DNA of 12,224 bases from assembly GCA_946623205.1 (NCBI GenBank), contig CAMOQV010000029.1, positions 1-12,224 of the forward strand, given 5' to 3'. The position numbers were made by a program, and so were the translations under genes. Source of the DNA: an uncultured Clostridia bacterium (GTDB taxonomy: Bacteria > Bacillota > Clostridia > Christensenellales > UBA3700). Positions 1-6,800 of this stretch are shown here, piece after piece. The notes below the pieces were generated by a model. That model searched no databases. It had not been told where the DNA came from and saw only the letters and a program-made list of their open reading frames with translations. How positions within the stretch are numbered: the stretch's first letter is position 1; every line of letters starts with the position of its first letter.

Positions 1-123
1 AAAGCTCAAGTAGAAGAAATCGCAAAGACAAAGATGCCAGATCTAACAGCAGGTTCTTTAGAAGCTGCAATGAGCATGGTAGCAGGTACAGCTAGAAGTA
101 TGGGCGTACTTGTAGAAGAGTAA
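1..123 (+). CDS. rplK: Large-subunit ribosomal protein L11, C-terminal end (partial)
   Basis: The first 40 codons, read in frame from base 1 to a TAA at 121-123, give a peptide containing TKMPDLTAGSLEAAM and ending in GTARSMGVLVEE. This matches the C-terminal rRNA-binding domain of L11, in which a KMPDLN-like segment precedes the final helix and a GTARSMG motif closes the protein. The N-terminal part, which contacts release factors and translation factors, lies to the left of the window. L11 binds the GTPase-associated region of 23S rRNA. The gene sits 16 bases before rplA, the usual rplK-rplA pair, and the two are almost certainly cotranscribed. Identification rests on this short fragment plus the neighbour, and both agree. 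Confidence 0.93.
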   Translation, partial: KAQVEEIAKTKMPDLTAGSLEAAMSMVAGTARSMGVLVEE

Positions 124-139
124 TAAGGAGGTAGTATAT

Positions 140-820
140 ATGAAACAAGGTAAGAGATATTTAGAAGCTGCAAAGTTAGTAGATACTACTAAAGCTTATG
201 AACCAGCAGATGCATTAAACCTATTAGTAGAAACAGCTACAGCTAAGTTTGATGAATCAGTTGAACTACATGTTAAGTTAGGTGTTGACTCTCGTCACGC
301 TGATCAACAAGTTAGAGGCGTTGTTGTATTACCAAACGGTACAGGTAAGTCTAAGAAAGTTTTAGTAATCACAAAGGGAGCTAAGGCTGATGAAGCTACA
401 GCTGCTGGAGCAGATTATGTTGGTGGCGAAGAAATGATCGCTAAGATCCAACAAAACTGGTTAGATTTCGACGTTTGCGTTGCTACACCAGATATGATGG
501 GACAAATCGGTAAGGTTGCTAGAATCCTTGGACCTAAGGGTTTAATGCCAAACCCAAAATCAGGTACAGTTACAATGGACGTTACAAAAGCTGTTAACGA
601 AATCAAAGCAGGTAAGGTTGAATACAGATTAGATAAGACAAATATCATTCACGTATTAATCGGTAAGAAGTCATTTGGTGCTGAGAAGTTACTTCAAAAC
701 TACGAAGCAATCTATGATGCAATTATCAAGGCTAAGCCAGCTTCAGCTAAGGGACAATATGTAAAGAGCGTTTCTATTTCTTCAACAATGGGCCCTGGTA
801 TCAAGGTTAACGCAAAATAG
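140..820 (+). CDS. rplA: Large-subunit ribosomal protein L1
   Basis: This 226-residue protein is L1, which builds the mobile L1 stalk of the 50S subunit beside the E site and in many bacteria represses its own rplK-rplA mRNA. The diagnostic family signature is visible around residues 126-144 (GKVARILGPKGLMPNPKSG). The N-terminal lysine-rich stretch MKQGKRYLEAAKLVD and the C-terminal VKSVSISSTMGPGIKV are also typical, and the length matches the usual 225-235 residues. The start is fixed by a strong site, AAGGAGGT at 125-132, eight bases before the ATG. It follows rplK by 16 bases in the same operon. The L1-binding mRNA site would lie upstream of rplK, outside the window. Confidence 0.97.
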   Translation: MKQGKRYLEAAKLVDTTKAYEPADALNLLVETATAKFDESVELHVKLGVDSRHADQQVRGVVVLPNGTGKSKKVLVITKGAKADEATAAGADYVGGEEMIAKIQQNWLDFDVCVATPDMMGQIGKVARILGPKGLMPNPKSGTVTMDVTKAVNEIKAGKVEYRLDKTNIIHVLIGKKSFGAEKLLQNYEAIYDAIIKAKPASAKGQYVKSVSISSTMGPGIKVNAK

Positions 821-842
821 TCTTTATTAGTAGTTAATTTAT

Positions 843-872
843 TTGACACTAATATAAATATTATATTATTAT
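843..872 (+). promoter_or_regulatory. Likely sigma-A promoter for rplJ-rplL
   Basis: A perfect TTGACA at 843-848 is followed after 18 bases by TATTAT at 867-872 (5 of 6 to consensus); an exact TATAAT at 870-875 has a longer 21-base gap. Transcription would begin near 879, just ahead of the L10 leader. The surroundings are very AT-rich, so the exact -10 is uncertain, but the -35 is clear. A separate promoter here would let L10 and L7/L12, the latter needed in several copies per ribosome, be made independently of L11 and L1. Confidence 0.65.
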
Positions 873-884
873 AATTACACAATT

Positions 885-1002
885 AATATCTTGCCAGAGA
901 CAGCAAGTGCCGTAAAAAGCTCAATATCTTGCCGAGGTGGGTGTGGAAATAATATGTTTATTATTATCCCTCTATGTCTTTGGCGTAGAGGGATTTATCA
1001 TT
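885..1002 (+). ncRNA. L10 leader: cis-acting autoregulatory RNA with attenuator hairpin
   Basis: The stretch between rplA and rplJ carries the hallmarks of the ribosomal protein L10 leader: GACAGCAAGTGCC at 899-911 and the downstream partner AATATCTTGCCGAGG at 923-937, which fold GCAAG (903-907) against CTTGC (928-932) with a bulged arm between. In this family L10, alone or with L7/L12, binds the element and lowers expression of rplJL. After it comes a long hairpin, arms 966-978 and 982-994 with a three-base loop, followed by the moderately T-rich 994-1002; this fits a transcription attenuator ahead of rplJ. The element name rests on recalled family sequence, not a covariance search. Confidence 0.82.
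966..1002 (+). terminator. Attenuator hairpin ahead of rplJ
   Basis: Arms 966-978 and 982-994 pair over 13 positions, with two G-U pairs and a TTT loop, and run into a moderately T-rich stretch (TTTATCATT, 994-1002). The rplJ ribosome site AGGAGG (1005-1010) begins only ten bases later. The hairpin could therefore stop transcription before rplJ or influence access to the start. The T-tract is broken, so termination may be partial, as expected of a regulated attenuator. Confidence 0.65.
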
Positions 1003-1016
1003 ATAGGAGGTAAAAA

Positions 1017-1505
1017 ATGTCAGAAGCTAGAGAATTAAGAGCTAAACAAATTGGTGAGATCAAAGAAAAGATTCAAAGTTCTAACGGTTTTATCTTAATT
1101 GGTTACAAGGGCATTAACGTAGTTGACGACGTAGCTTTACGTGCTAAGTGTAGAGAAGCTAAGGTTGATTACAAAGTTCTTAAGAACAGACTTGTAAACA
1201 AGGCTTTAGAAGAATTAGGAATTGAAGGCTTCGCTAACGACTTACAAGAGCCAACTGCTGTTGCTTTTGCAAACGGTGAAATTACAGCCGCTGCTAAAGT
1301 TTTCAAAGATGCTATGGGTTCAGTAAGCGCATTAAAGATTAAGTCAGGTTATATGGATAAAGCATATATCACAGCTGACACAGTTAATGCATTAGCATCA
1401 ATCCCATCAAAAGAAGTGCTTATCGCACAATTACTTGGTATGCTACAAAGCCCAATCAGTGGCTTAGCAAGAGCTTTGCAACAAGTTGCAGAGAAACAAG
1501 CTTAA
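1017..1505 (+). CDS. rplJ: Large-subunit ribosomal protein L10
   Basis: The 162-residue product is L10 (P0), the base of the L12 stalk: its N-terminal domain binds 23S rRNA near L11 and its C-terminal helix carries L7/L12 dimers that recruit translation GTPases. Typical features are the start REL RAKQIGEIKEKIQSSNGFILIGYKGI, the VLKNRLVNKALEE segment near residues 56-68, and a C-terminal helix (about 133-162, ending in LARALQQVAEKQA). Length fits the family (about 160-175). The ATG follows AGGAGG at 1005-1010. It is preceded by its own leader and promoter and is followed 40 bases later by rplL, the universal rplJ-rplL pair. Confidence 0.97.
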   Translation: MSEARELRAKQIGEIKEKIQSSNGFILIGYKGINVVDDVALRAKCREAKVDYKVLKNRLVNKALEELGIEGFANDLQEPTAVAFANGEITAAAKVFKDAMGSVSALKIKSGYMDKAYITADTVNALASIPSKEVLIAQLLGMLQSPISGLARALQQVAEKQA

Positions 1506-1545
1506 TCGCTTAAATTAAATTAGAAATTATTGGAGGATATAAATC

Positions 1546-1917
1546 ATGGATATCGCAAAGTTAATCGAAGAAATTAAAGGTATGACAGTATTAGAACTTA
1601 ACGACTTAGTTAAGGCAATTGAAACAGAATTTGGTGTTTCTGCAGCAGCTATGGCAGTTGCAGCTCCAGCAGCTGGTGGTGCAGCAGCTCCAGCAGCAGA
1701 AGAAAAGACAGAATTTGATATCAACCTAAAGGAAGCTGGTCCAAACAAGATCCCAGTTATCAAGGTTGTTAAGGCTGCTACAGGTCTTGGACTTGGTGAA
1801 GCTAAAGCTCTTGTTGATGGAGCTCCAAAGGTTATCAAGCAAGCTGTTCCAAAGGCAGAAGCTGAAGATATCTTAAAGCAATTAACAGAAGCTGGCGCTA
1901 CAGCTGAATTAATCTAA
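1546..1917 (+). CDS. rplL: Ribosomal protein L7/L12 (stalk protein)
   Basis: This 123-residue acidic protein is L7/L12, the multicopy stalk protein that binds EF-Tu, EF-G, IF2 and release factors. The N-terminal dimerisation domain (about 1-30, DIAKLIEEIKGMTVLELNDL) joins through an alanine/proline-rich hinge (about 33-51) to the globular C-terminal domain, with the conserved NKIPVIKVVKAATGLGLGEAKALVDGAP surface that contacts factors. Length is standard for the family. GGAGGA at 1532-1537 sets the start. It ends the rplK-rplA-rplJ-rplL group; a large hairpin follows, and no rpoB comes after it, unlike the most common bacterial order. Confidence 0.98.
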   Translation: MDIAKLIEEIKGMTVLELNDLVKAIETEFGVSAAAMAVAAPAAGGAAAPAAEEKTEFDINLKEAGPNKIPVIKVVKAATGLGLGEAKALVDGAPKVIKQAVPKAEAEDILKQLTEAGATAELI

Positions 1918-1939
1918 GCTTTTAATTTTCGTAATGATA

Positions 1940-1980
1940 AATAGAAATAACCTGGTCGATCGACCAGGTTACTTTCTATT
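1940..1980. terminator. Long inverted repeat between convergent rplL and DUF4250 gene
   Basis: The 22 bases at 1949-1970 are a perfect palindrome with CCTGGTCG and CGACCAGG as GC-rich arms. Outside it, AATAGAAAT (1940-1948) pairs with ATTTCTATT-like bases at 1971-1980 apart from one bulged C at 1972. This gives a stem of nearly 20 base pairs. T-rich sequence follows on both strands but is interrupted. It lies between the converging ends of rplL and the DUF4250 gene, so it probably terminates from both sides, possibly also protecting the mRNA 3' end. Confidence 0.8.
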
Positions 1981-1992
1981 ATAATAAATATT

Positions 1993-2166
1993 TTAAATAA
2001 ATTGATTTTGCTCTTTGGAGTACTCGTAATTTATAGATTTAAGCTTTTCTACTATTTCGCTCTCTGAGACGTCTAGGATGTCGCATAATTGCTCTAAAGA
2101 TGAGAATTCATCTCTTAACTTTAAATTGATATAACTTAATAACATAACTGGATCTTGTGGTATCAT
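1993..2166 (-). CDS. DUF4250-type small protein, 57 residues
   Basis: A short minus-strand reading frame encodes a 57-residue protein beginning MIPQDPVMLLSYINLKLRD and ending in SINYEYSKEQNQFI. I recognise this as the DUF4250 family of small Firmicutes proteins, which share the MIP-DPVMLLS start, a central acidic helix with a cysteine (here LEQLCDILDVSES) and the final YEY...QNQF. The function of the family is unknown; the middle part looks like a small helical, possibly DNA-binding-like fold, but that is inference. The start is supported by AGAGGTGA on the minus strand (2171-2178), five bases ahead. Its end converges on rplL and its 5' side is back to back with rplI. It is soluble, without a signal peptide or membrane segment. 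Confidence 0.87.
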   Translation of the reverse strand: MIPQDPVMLLSYINLKLRDEFSSLEQLCDILDVSESEIVEKLKSINYEYSKEQNQFI

Positions 2167-2183
2167 ATTTTCACCTCTATATA

Positions 2184-2211
2184 ATTATATTATATATTTT
2201 CTAAAAGTCCA
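2184..2211 (-). promoter_or_regulatory. Possible promoter for the DUF4250 gene
   Basis: On the minus strand TGGACT (complement of 2206-2211) is followed after 16 bases by an exact TATAAT (complement of 2184-2189); a second overlapping TATAAT lies at 2189-2194. The -35 is poor and the area AT-rich, so this is a modest prediction. The start would fall near 2177, inside or next to the ribosome site, giving a leader of only about ten bases. Confidence 0.45.
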
Positions 2212-2213
2212 TA

Positions 2214-2242
2214 TTGAAACTTTTTAATGCCTATGCTAACAT
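2214..2242 (+). promoter_or_regulatory. Likely promoter for rplI
   Basis: TTGAAA at 2214-2219 is followed after 17 bases by TAACAT at 2237-2242, which has an extended -10 (TG at 2234-2235). Transcription would begin near 2249, only about eleven bases before the rplI ATG, just including the GAGGTGA ribosome site. It overlaps nothing coding and stands back to back with the DUF4250 promoter. Confidence 0.55.
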
Positions 2243-2259
2243 TATTGCGAGGTGAATAT

Positions 2260-2703
2260 ATGAAAGTATTATTGTTACAAGACGTTAAAGCACAAGGCAA
2301 AAAAGGTGAAATCGTTGAAGTAAACGATGGCTATGCTAGAAACTTCTTAATTAAGAAAGGTTTAGCAAAAGAAGCTACAGCTGGCGTTATTAATGAAACA
2401 AACCAAAAGAATGCACAAGAAGCAAAGAAAAAGGCTGCAGAACTACAAGCAGCTAAAGAGATTGCTGCAAAATTAGATACAAAAGAAATCGAAGTTGCAA
2501 TAAAGATGGGTGACAATGGTAAATTCTTTGGATCTGTTACAAGTAAAGAAATAGCCGATGTTTTATTAGAGATGGGATACGATATCGATAAAAAGAAAAT
2601 CATCATCAAAGATACAATTAAAGCTGCTGGCGTATATGGGGTAGAAGTAAAAGTATATCCAGGCGTAAGCTTTACTTTAAACGTTAAAGTTGTAGGAAAA
2701 TAA
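2260..2703 (+). CDS. rplI: Large-subunit ribosomal protein L9
   Basis: This is L9, an elongated 50S protein whose N-terminal domain binds 23S rRNA near the L1 stalk and whose C-terminal domain reaches toward a neighbouring ribosome, helping frame maintenance. The N-terminal signature is complete at residues 13-35 (GKKGEIVEVNDGYARNF then LIKKGLA), followed by a long lysine/alanine/glutamate helix (about 41-76) and the C-terminal domain with GDNGKFFGSVTSKEIADVL. I start it at the ATG preceded by GAGGTGA (2249-2255), giving 147 residues, the normal size; an upstream in-frame ATG at 2227 has no ribosome site. Unlike the frequent rpsF-ssb-rpsR-rplI or dnaB settings, it stands alone here with its own promoter and terminator. 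Confidence 0.96.
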   Translation: MKVLLLQDVKAQGKKGEIVEVNDGYARNFLIKKGLAKEATAGVINETNQKNAQEAKKKAAELQAAKEIAAKLDTKEIEVAIKMGDNGKFFGSVTSKEIADVLLEMGYDIDKKKIIIKDTIKAAGVYGVEVKVYPGVSFTLNVKVVGK

Positions 2704-2718
2704 AAAATCAACAATGCA

Positions 2719-2756
2719 TCAAAAAAGGACTAGCGTTCGCTAGTCCATAATTTTTT
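2719..2756. terminator. Bidirectional rho-independent terminator
   Basis: GGACTAGC (2727-2734) and GCTAGTCC (2739-2746) form an eight-pair stem with a GTTC loop. A run of six T (2751-2756) follows on the plus strand and a run of A (2721-2726) precedes it, which is a T-run on the minus strand. It serves rplI from the left and the converging lipoprotein gene from the right. Confidence 0.9.
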
Positions 2757-2768
2757 ATTGTTCAATTA

Positions 2769-3632
2769 TTAAACGTTTAATAGATAATAATACTCGCCTT
2801 CGTAAATCTTTGTTATAACTTGTTTGTATCCGTTAATACCAGAATCACAAACGAAGCAAGCAATATTATTTGTTGTTCCAAGTAAGGCGTCTGTTGTTCT
2901 CATACCAATTGTTCTACATTCATAAGTATTGTTATTAAGTATAATAGCTGTTTTTGTATCGCAAGAATTTACTAAGTATACTTTTTCTTTGTCATTCTTT
3001 TCATGGTTGAAAATGTTGAAAGAGAAGTTTGCGTATGTAGAATCGTTTGGCATACTTCTTGCAACATAATAGATCATTGTGTTATCAAAATATGGAGCAG
3101 ACTTGTATTTACCATTCTTTATTGCATATTCTTCGCTAAATCCATCTGCGTTTGTCTTGTATTTATATCTCTTGCCGTCCACATTTGTAGAAACGAAAGA
3201 TTTAACAGTTTCGCCTTGAGTAATCTTTTGGAAAGAACCATATAATTGATAATTATCATTAAATAGGGCAATAGATTCTTGCTTGTAAGAGCCATCATTT
3301 AATACAAGAGTTGTTTTTGCTACATATGATGACTTTTGTGTAGAAAGGCTATATGAATAAATAGCTGTTTCCGCTGTAGCTTCACCGTCAGCTCCTAGAT
3401 AATAATTTGAACTTGCTCTTTCTACTTTCATTGTTAGAGTTCCTATAGCGCCTTCTTGTCCGTCTTTGTACATTGAATAAGTAAATTCTTCTGGCATCTT
3501 TACATTATCCCATACGTTGTATTCACTAAAAATCTCTGTTAGGGAAGTTGTACCTTGGCATCCCATAAATGCAAAAACACTTATAGATAGGATTACAACG
3601 ATACTAACTACCAATAAAATAATCTTTTTCAT
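2769..3632 (-). CDS. Putative exported lipoprotein of unknown function
   Basis: The 287-residue product starts with two lysines and a strongly hydrophobic segment (residues 4-23) ending at FMGC (Cys25). This looks like a lipoprotein signal, although Phe at -3 is not the usual Leu, so it could instead be a membrane-anchored or simply secreted protein. The rest is polar, rich in Tyr, Asn, Ser and Thr, with alternating patterns that suggest beta structure, and has four more cysteines (224, 239, 259, 262), the last two as CFVC. I recognise no catalytic motif or family. The ATG is preceded on the minus strand by AAAGGA (complement of 3641-3646). It has a likely own promoter and ends at the terminator shared with rplI, so it is a single-gene unit. 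Confidence 0.78.
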   Translation of the reverse strand: MKKIILLVVSIVVILSISVFAFMGCQGTTSLTEIFSEYNVWDNVKMPEEFTYSMYKDGQEGAIGTLTMKVERASSNYYLGADGEATAETAIYSYSLSTQKSSYVAKTTLVLNDGSYKQESIALFNDNYQLYGSFQKITQGETVKSFVSTNVDGKRYKYKTNADGFSEEYAIKNGKYKSAPYFDNTMIYYVARSMPNDSTYANFSFNIFNHEKNDKEKVYLVNSCDTKTAIILNNNTYECRTIGMRTTDALLGTTNNIACFVCDSGINGYKQVITKIYEGEYYYLLNV

Positions 3633-3662
3633 AATCGAATTCCTTTAATAATTTCGAAAATA

Positions 3663-3691
3663 ATTTTAACAAACAACCCTTGTAAAGTAAA
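3663..3691 (-). promoter_or_regulatory. Likely promoter for the lipoprotein gene
   Basis: On the minus strand TTTACT (complement of 3686-3691) is followed after 17 bases by TAAAAT (complement of 3663-3668). Transcription would begin near 3656, about 24 bases ahead of the ATG, leaving room for the ribosome site. The inverted repeat at 3704-3725 lies just upstream of the -35, where an activator might bind. Confidence 0.55.
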
Positions 3692-3703
3692 GTAATATTA
3701 CGC

Positions 3704-3774
3704 GAGCGTGAGTGCGCTCACGTTCTATAAAGTAGGGCATAATCGCCCACGGTAAAGCAATAATATAATTATTG
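3704..3774. other. Three hairpins in a row in the lipoprotein/addB divergent region
   Basis: Hairpin 1 pairs 3704-3712 with 3717-3725 (core CGTGAG/CTCACG, loop TGCG). Hairpin 2 pairs GGGC 3735-3738 with GCCC 3745-3748. Hairpin 3 pairs CAATAAT 3758-3764 with ATTATTG 3768-3774. In addition CCACG (3747-3751) is complementary to CGTGG (3787-3791), which would enclose hairpin 3. The region is locally richer in GC than its surroundings. It may be an operator region or a small structured RNA; I do not recognise it as a known riboswitch. Confidence 0.4.
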
Positions 3775-3778
3775 GTTA

Positions 3779-3807
3779 TTGAAAAGCGTGGCTTGAGTCG
3801 TTAAAAT
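3779..3807 (+). promoter_or_regulatory. Promoter for addB, placed at the start codon
   Basis: TTGAAA at 3779-3784 is followed after exactly 17 bases by TAAAAT at 3802-3807. The expected start of transcription, seven bases after the -10, falls on or next to the A of the addB ATG at 3814. No Shine-Dalgarno sequence precedes that ATG, which agrees with a leaderless message. Confidence 0.6.
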
Positions 3808-3813
3808 AGAGAT

Positions 3814-6800
3814 ATGGTTAATTTAATTCTCACGAAAACTATAGATAGTAAATACATACTTGAAAAGATGAAGCCTTATGCTTTAAATAAGAAGTATTTA
3901 ATTATTGTTCCAGATAGAATTGTATTATCTTATGAAATGCTTGTTTTAGATTATCTAAAACTTCCAGGCGCAATGAATATTGAAGTTAGATCTTTTAGAA
4001 CTCTTGCGGATGCTGTTTTAAAAGAGAACGAAGCAAAGACTCTGAATCAACAAACAGAGATCATGCTTATAAGAAAAATCATTGAAGATAATTCTGGTAA
4101 GTTTTTGTATTATAAAAAAGCATCATCATTTGTTGGGTTTGCAAAAGAGGTATTAGATTTAATCGCTTTAATTAGGGGTAATGGAATTAGTATTGACCAA
4201 ATTAGAAACTTGTCTAATAAACTACCTCCAAAATACCATAATAAGACTTCAGATATCCTATTAATTTATGAGTCATATATGAATCTTCTAAACGAAGGTT
4301 ATTCAGACTATATTTCAAAACTTGAAAACTTAAGAGACGCGTTCAAAGATAGTGAATACAGTTCATATGATATTTTCATCTCTGAATTTGATACTTTCTC
4401 GAAAATTGAATTAGACATCATAGATGAGATGATAAGGTCAGTTGCTCAAATTAATATAACTCTTCCTTATTCTCAAGAGAAGAATGATTATTTATTCCCA
4501 AAGCAAACAGCAGATGACATTAAAGCACTTGCAAGAATAGCAGGACAAAAGTGCATCGTAGATGATGTTTATGAAAAAGAAGATTTAGGTGAAAATAGAG
4601 AAGTTATCTATAAAGAGTTATTTAGTTTTTCAAATTATAAATCTGAAAAGAGAATTAAAAACATAGAGATACAATTTGCTAAAAATCCAGAAGAGGAAAT
4701 AAAAGCTTTAGCTATACAAATCAAAGCATTAGTAAAGAATGGTTTTAGATATAAAGATATTGCATGTGTATGCTGTGATGTTGCAAATTATAGCGCAACG
4801 ATTGAAAGTGTATTTAAAAAATATAATATTCCATTCTTTGCAGATACAAAAGAGCAGTTAGTTAATCAGAATTTATCTAAATTATTAATTAATGCGCTAA
4901 AGGTTATTATTAATAACTATTCTCAAGCAGATGTGTTTGCCTTTATGAAAGAATTAGATGCCATTATAGACAGGAATGATTTAAATGAATTTGAAAATTA
5001 CTGTTTACAATATGGTATTGAATACGAAACAAAATTTAAGCAACCTTTTGTATGCGTAGCAGATGTAGATAGACAAGATAGAGTAAATAAAACTAGAGTA
5101 AAACTTTTAGATATTCTATCTCCTTTATATTTCAAAGAATGCATAGATGTTAAAGATTATGTTGCATGCATTCGTGCATTTATGGAGAAAATAGACGCAC
5201 AAAAGCTTAGCGATGATTTATCTAAAGAACAATTGGATTTAGGTTATAACATCGAAAGTAGTGTAACAAAGCAAGTCCCTAAAAAGATTTATGCGGTATT
5301 AGATCAATTCGATGCGATGCTAGGTAGTGTTAAAATGCCACTTTTAAGATTCTTTAAGATTTTAGAATCAACGCTAGCATCAGTTACTATTACAACAATT
5401 CCTATGTATATAGATTGTGTATATGTAGGTGATTTACAAAAAAGTAGATACGAAAGAAAAGATTACATTTTTATTGTTGGCGCAAACGATGGTGTATTCC
5501 CAGTCGAAGCTCAAGAAGGCGGATTGTTGACTAGTCAAGAATTTGAATCTTGGAGAATGCAAGGCGTTAATATTTATCCTTCAATAAAAGATGTTAATAG
5601 AGATGCCAAATTGAATGTTTTAATGGTTCTTCTAAAACCAAAGAAGGGACTTGTTATTTCATATCCAATGGTAGATATGCAAACAAACAAACTTGAAATA
5701 TCTAATGCAGTTAAAGAATTGTTGAGTATCATTAATCAAGTTGATCCTCAAAAGAAAGAACCAGAAGCTATTGGCATAGATACGCCAAGCGACGATTGGA
5801 CTTTAGAAAAATACGCTTGGTATGTTGGCTCAAGAAAAAATGCTCTTGAAGTTTATTTGGAATTAAAGGCAAAAATTGAAGACAACACATTGTCTTTAAC
5901 AGATACGCTAAAGAAGGTTATGAGAGCTTTGTACGAAATGGCAAAGCAAGATTTAAATAATGACGACAAATTATCATTGCTTGATTCAGGAAAGAGAGAA
6001 ATCGATGGAGACATTGAAGGCTTTTCAGTATTGCCTAAGGGTGGAATGTCTATGTCTAAGTTCGAAAAGTACTTACAATGTCCATTTAAGTATTGCATAG
6101 ATAATGTCTTATATCTTCAAGAAAGGGAAATCGCGGGCGTTAAAGTTCAAGATACAGGTACGCTTTTACATAAGATATTTGAAGCATTCTTCTCGAGAAA
6201 AGATTATGATCAAATGAACGAAGAAGAAATTCTTACATTTGTTGTAAATGTTTTGGATAAAGCAATTGTTGAGAATCCTGCATATTCATATTTAAATGAT
6301 CCAGAATATAAGAATGTATATAACTCACTAATATCTAACGCAACAACATCTATAAAGATTTTGGTTAAGAAGATGGAAGTAAGCGCATTCAAACCATATT
6401 TGATGGAAGCAAGATTTGCAGACACTGAAAATAATGGTAAAAAGCCAATTTGGAAATCTATGGATATTGGCGATGGCATTAAGATTAATGGTGAAGTTGA
6501 TAGAATAGATCTTTGCGATAATGGTGGTAAGAAGAAAGTATTGGTTATTGATTATAAGACAAAGGCCGACGTTTCGTTTACGACAAACGATGTCAAATAT
6601 GGACATAAGCTTCAACCACTTATCTATTTGATGGAAGTTACAGATGCAGAAAAGGCAATACCTGCTGGTGCGTTGTATCTATCACTGCAAGATAGCGTAA
6701 ATTCTAAATCTAAAGAAGATAGATTAAAATATTCAGGTTTGATAATAAATTCAGATAATATCATCTCAGATTTAGATAACACATTAATAACTAATGATGC

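Noticed and set aside
1527..1838. 103-residue minus-strand frame opposite rplL, rich in alanine
   Set aside because: Shadow of the GC-richer rplL alanine hinge; no ribosome site and rplL is certain.
2227..2259. Longer L9 start giving 11 extra residues
   Set aside because: No ribosome site before 2227, the extension overlaps the predicted promoter, and the ATG at 2260 has GAGGTGA and gives the normal L9 N-terminus.
2331..2714. 127-residue minus-strand frame opposite rplI
   Set aside because: Shadow of the lysine-rich L9 gene, giving a spurious hydrophobic protein; begins within the terminator zone and has no supporting signals.
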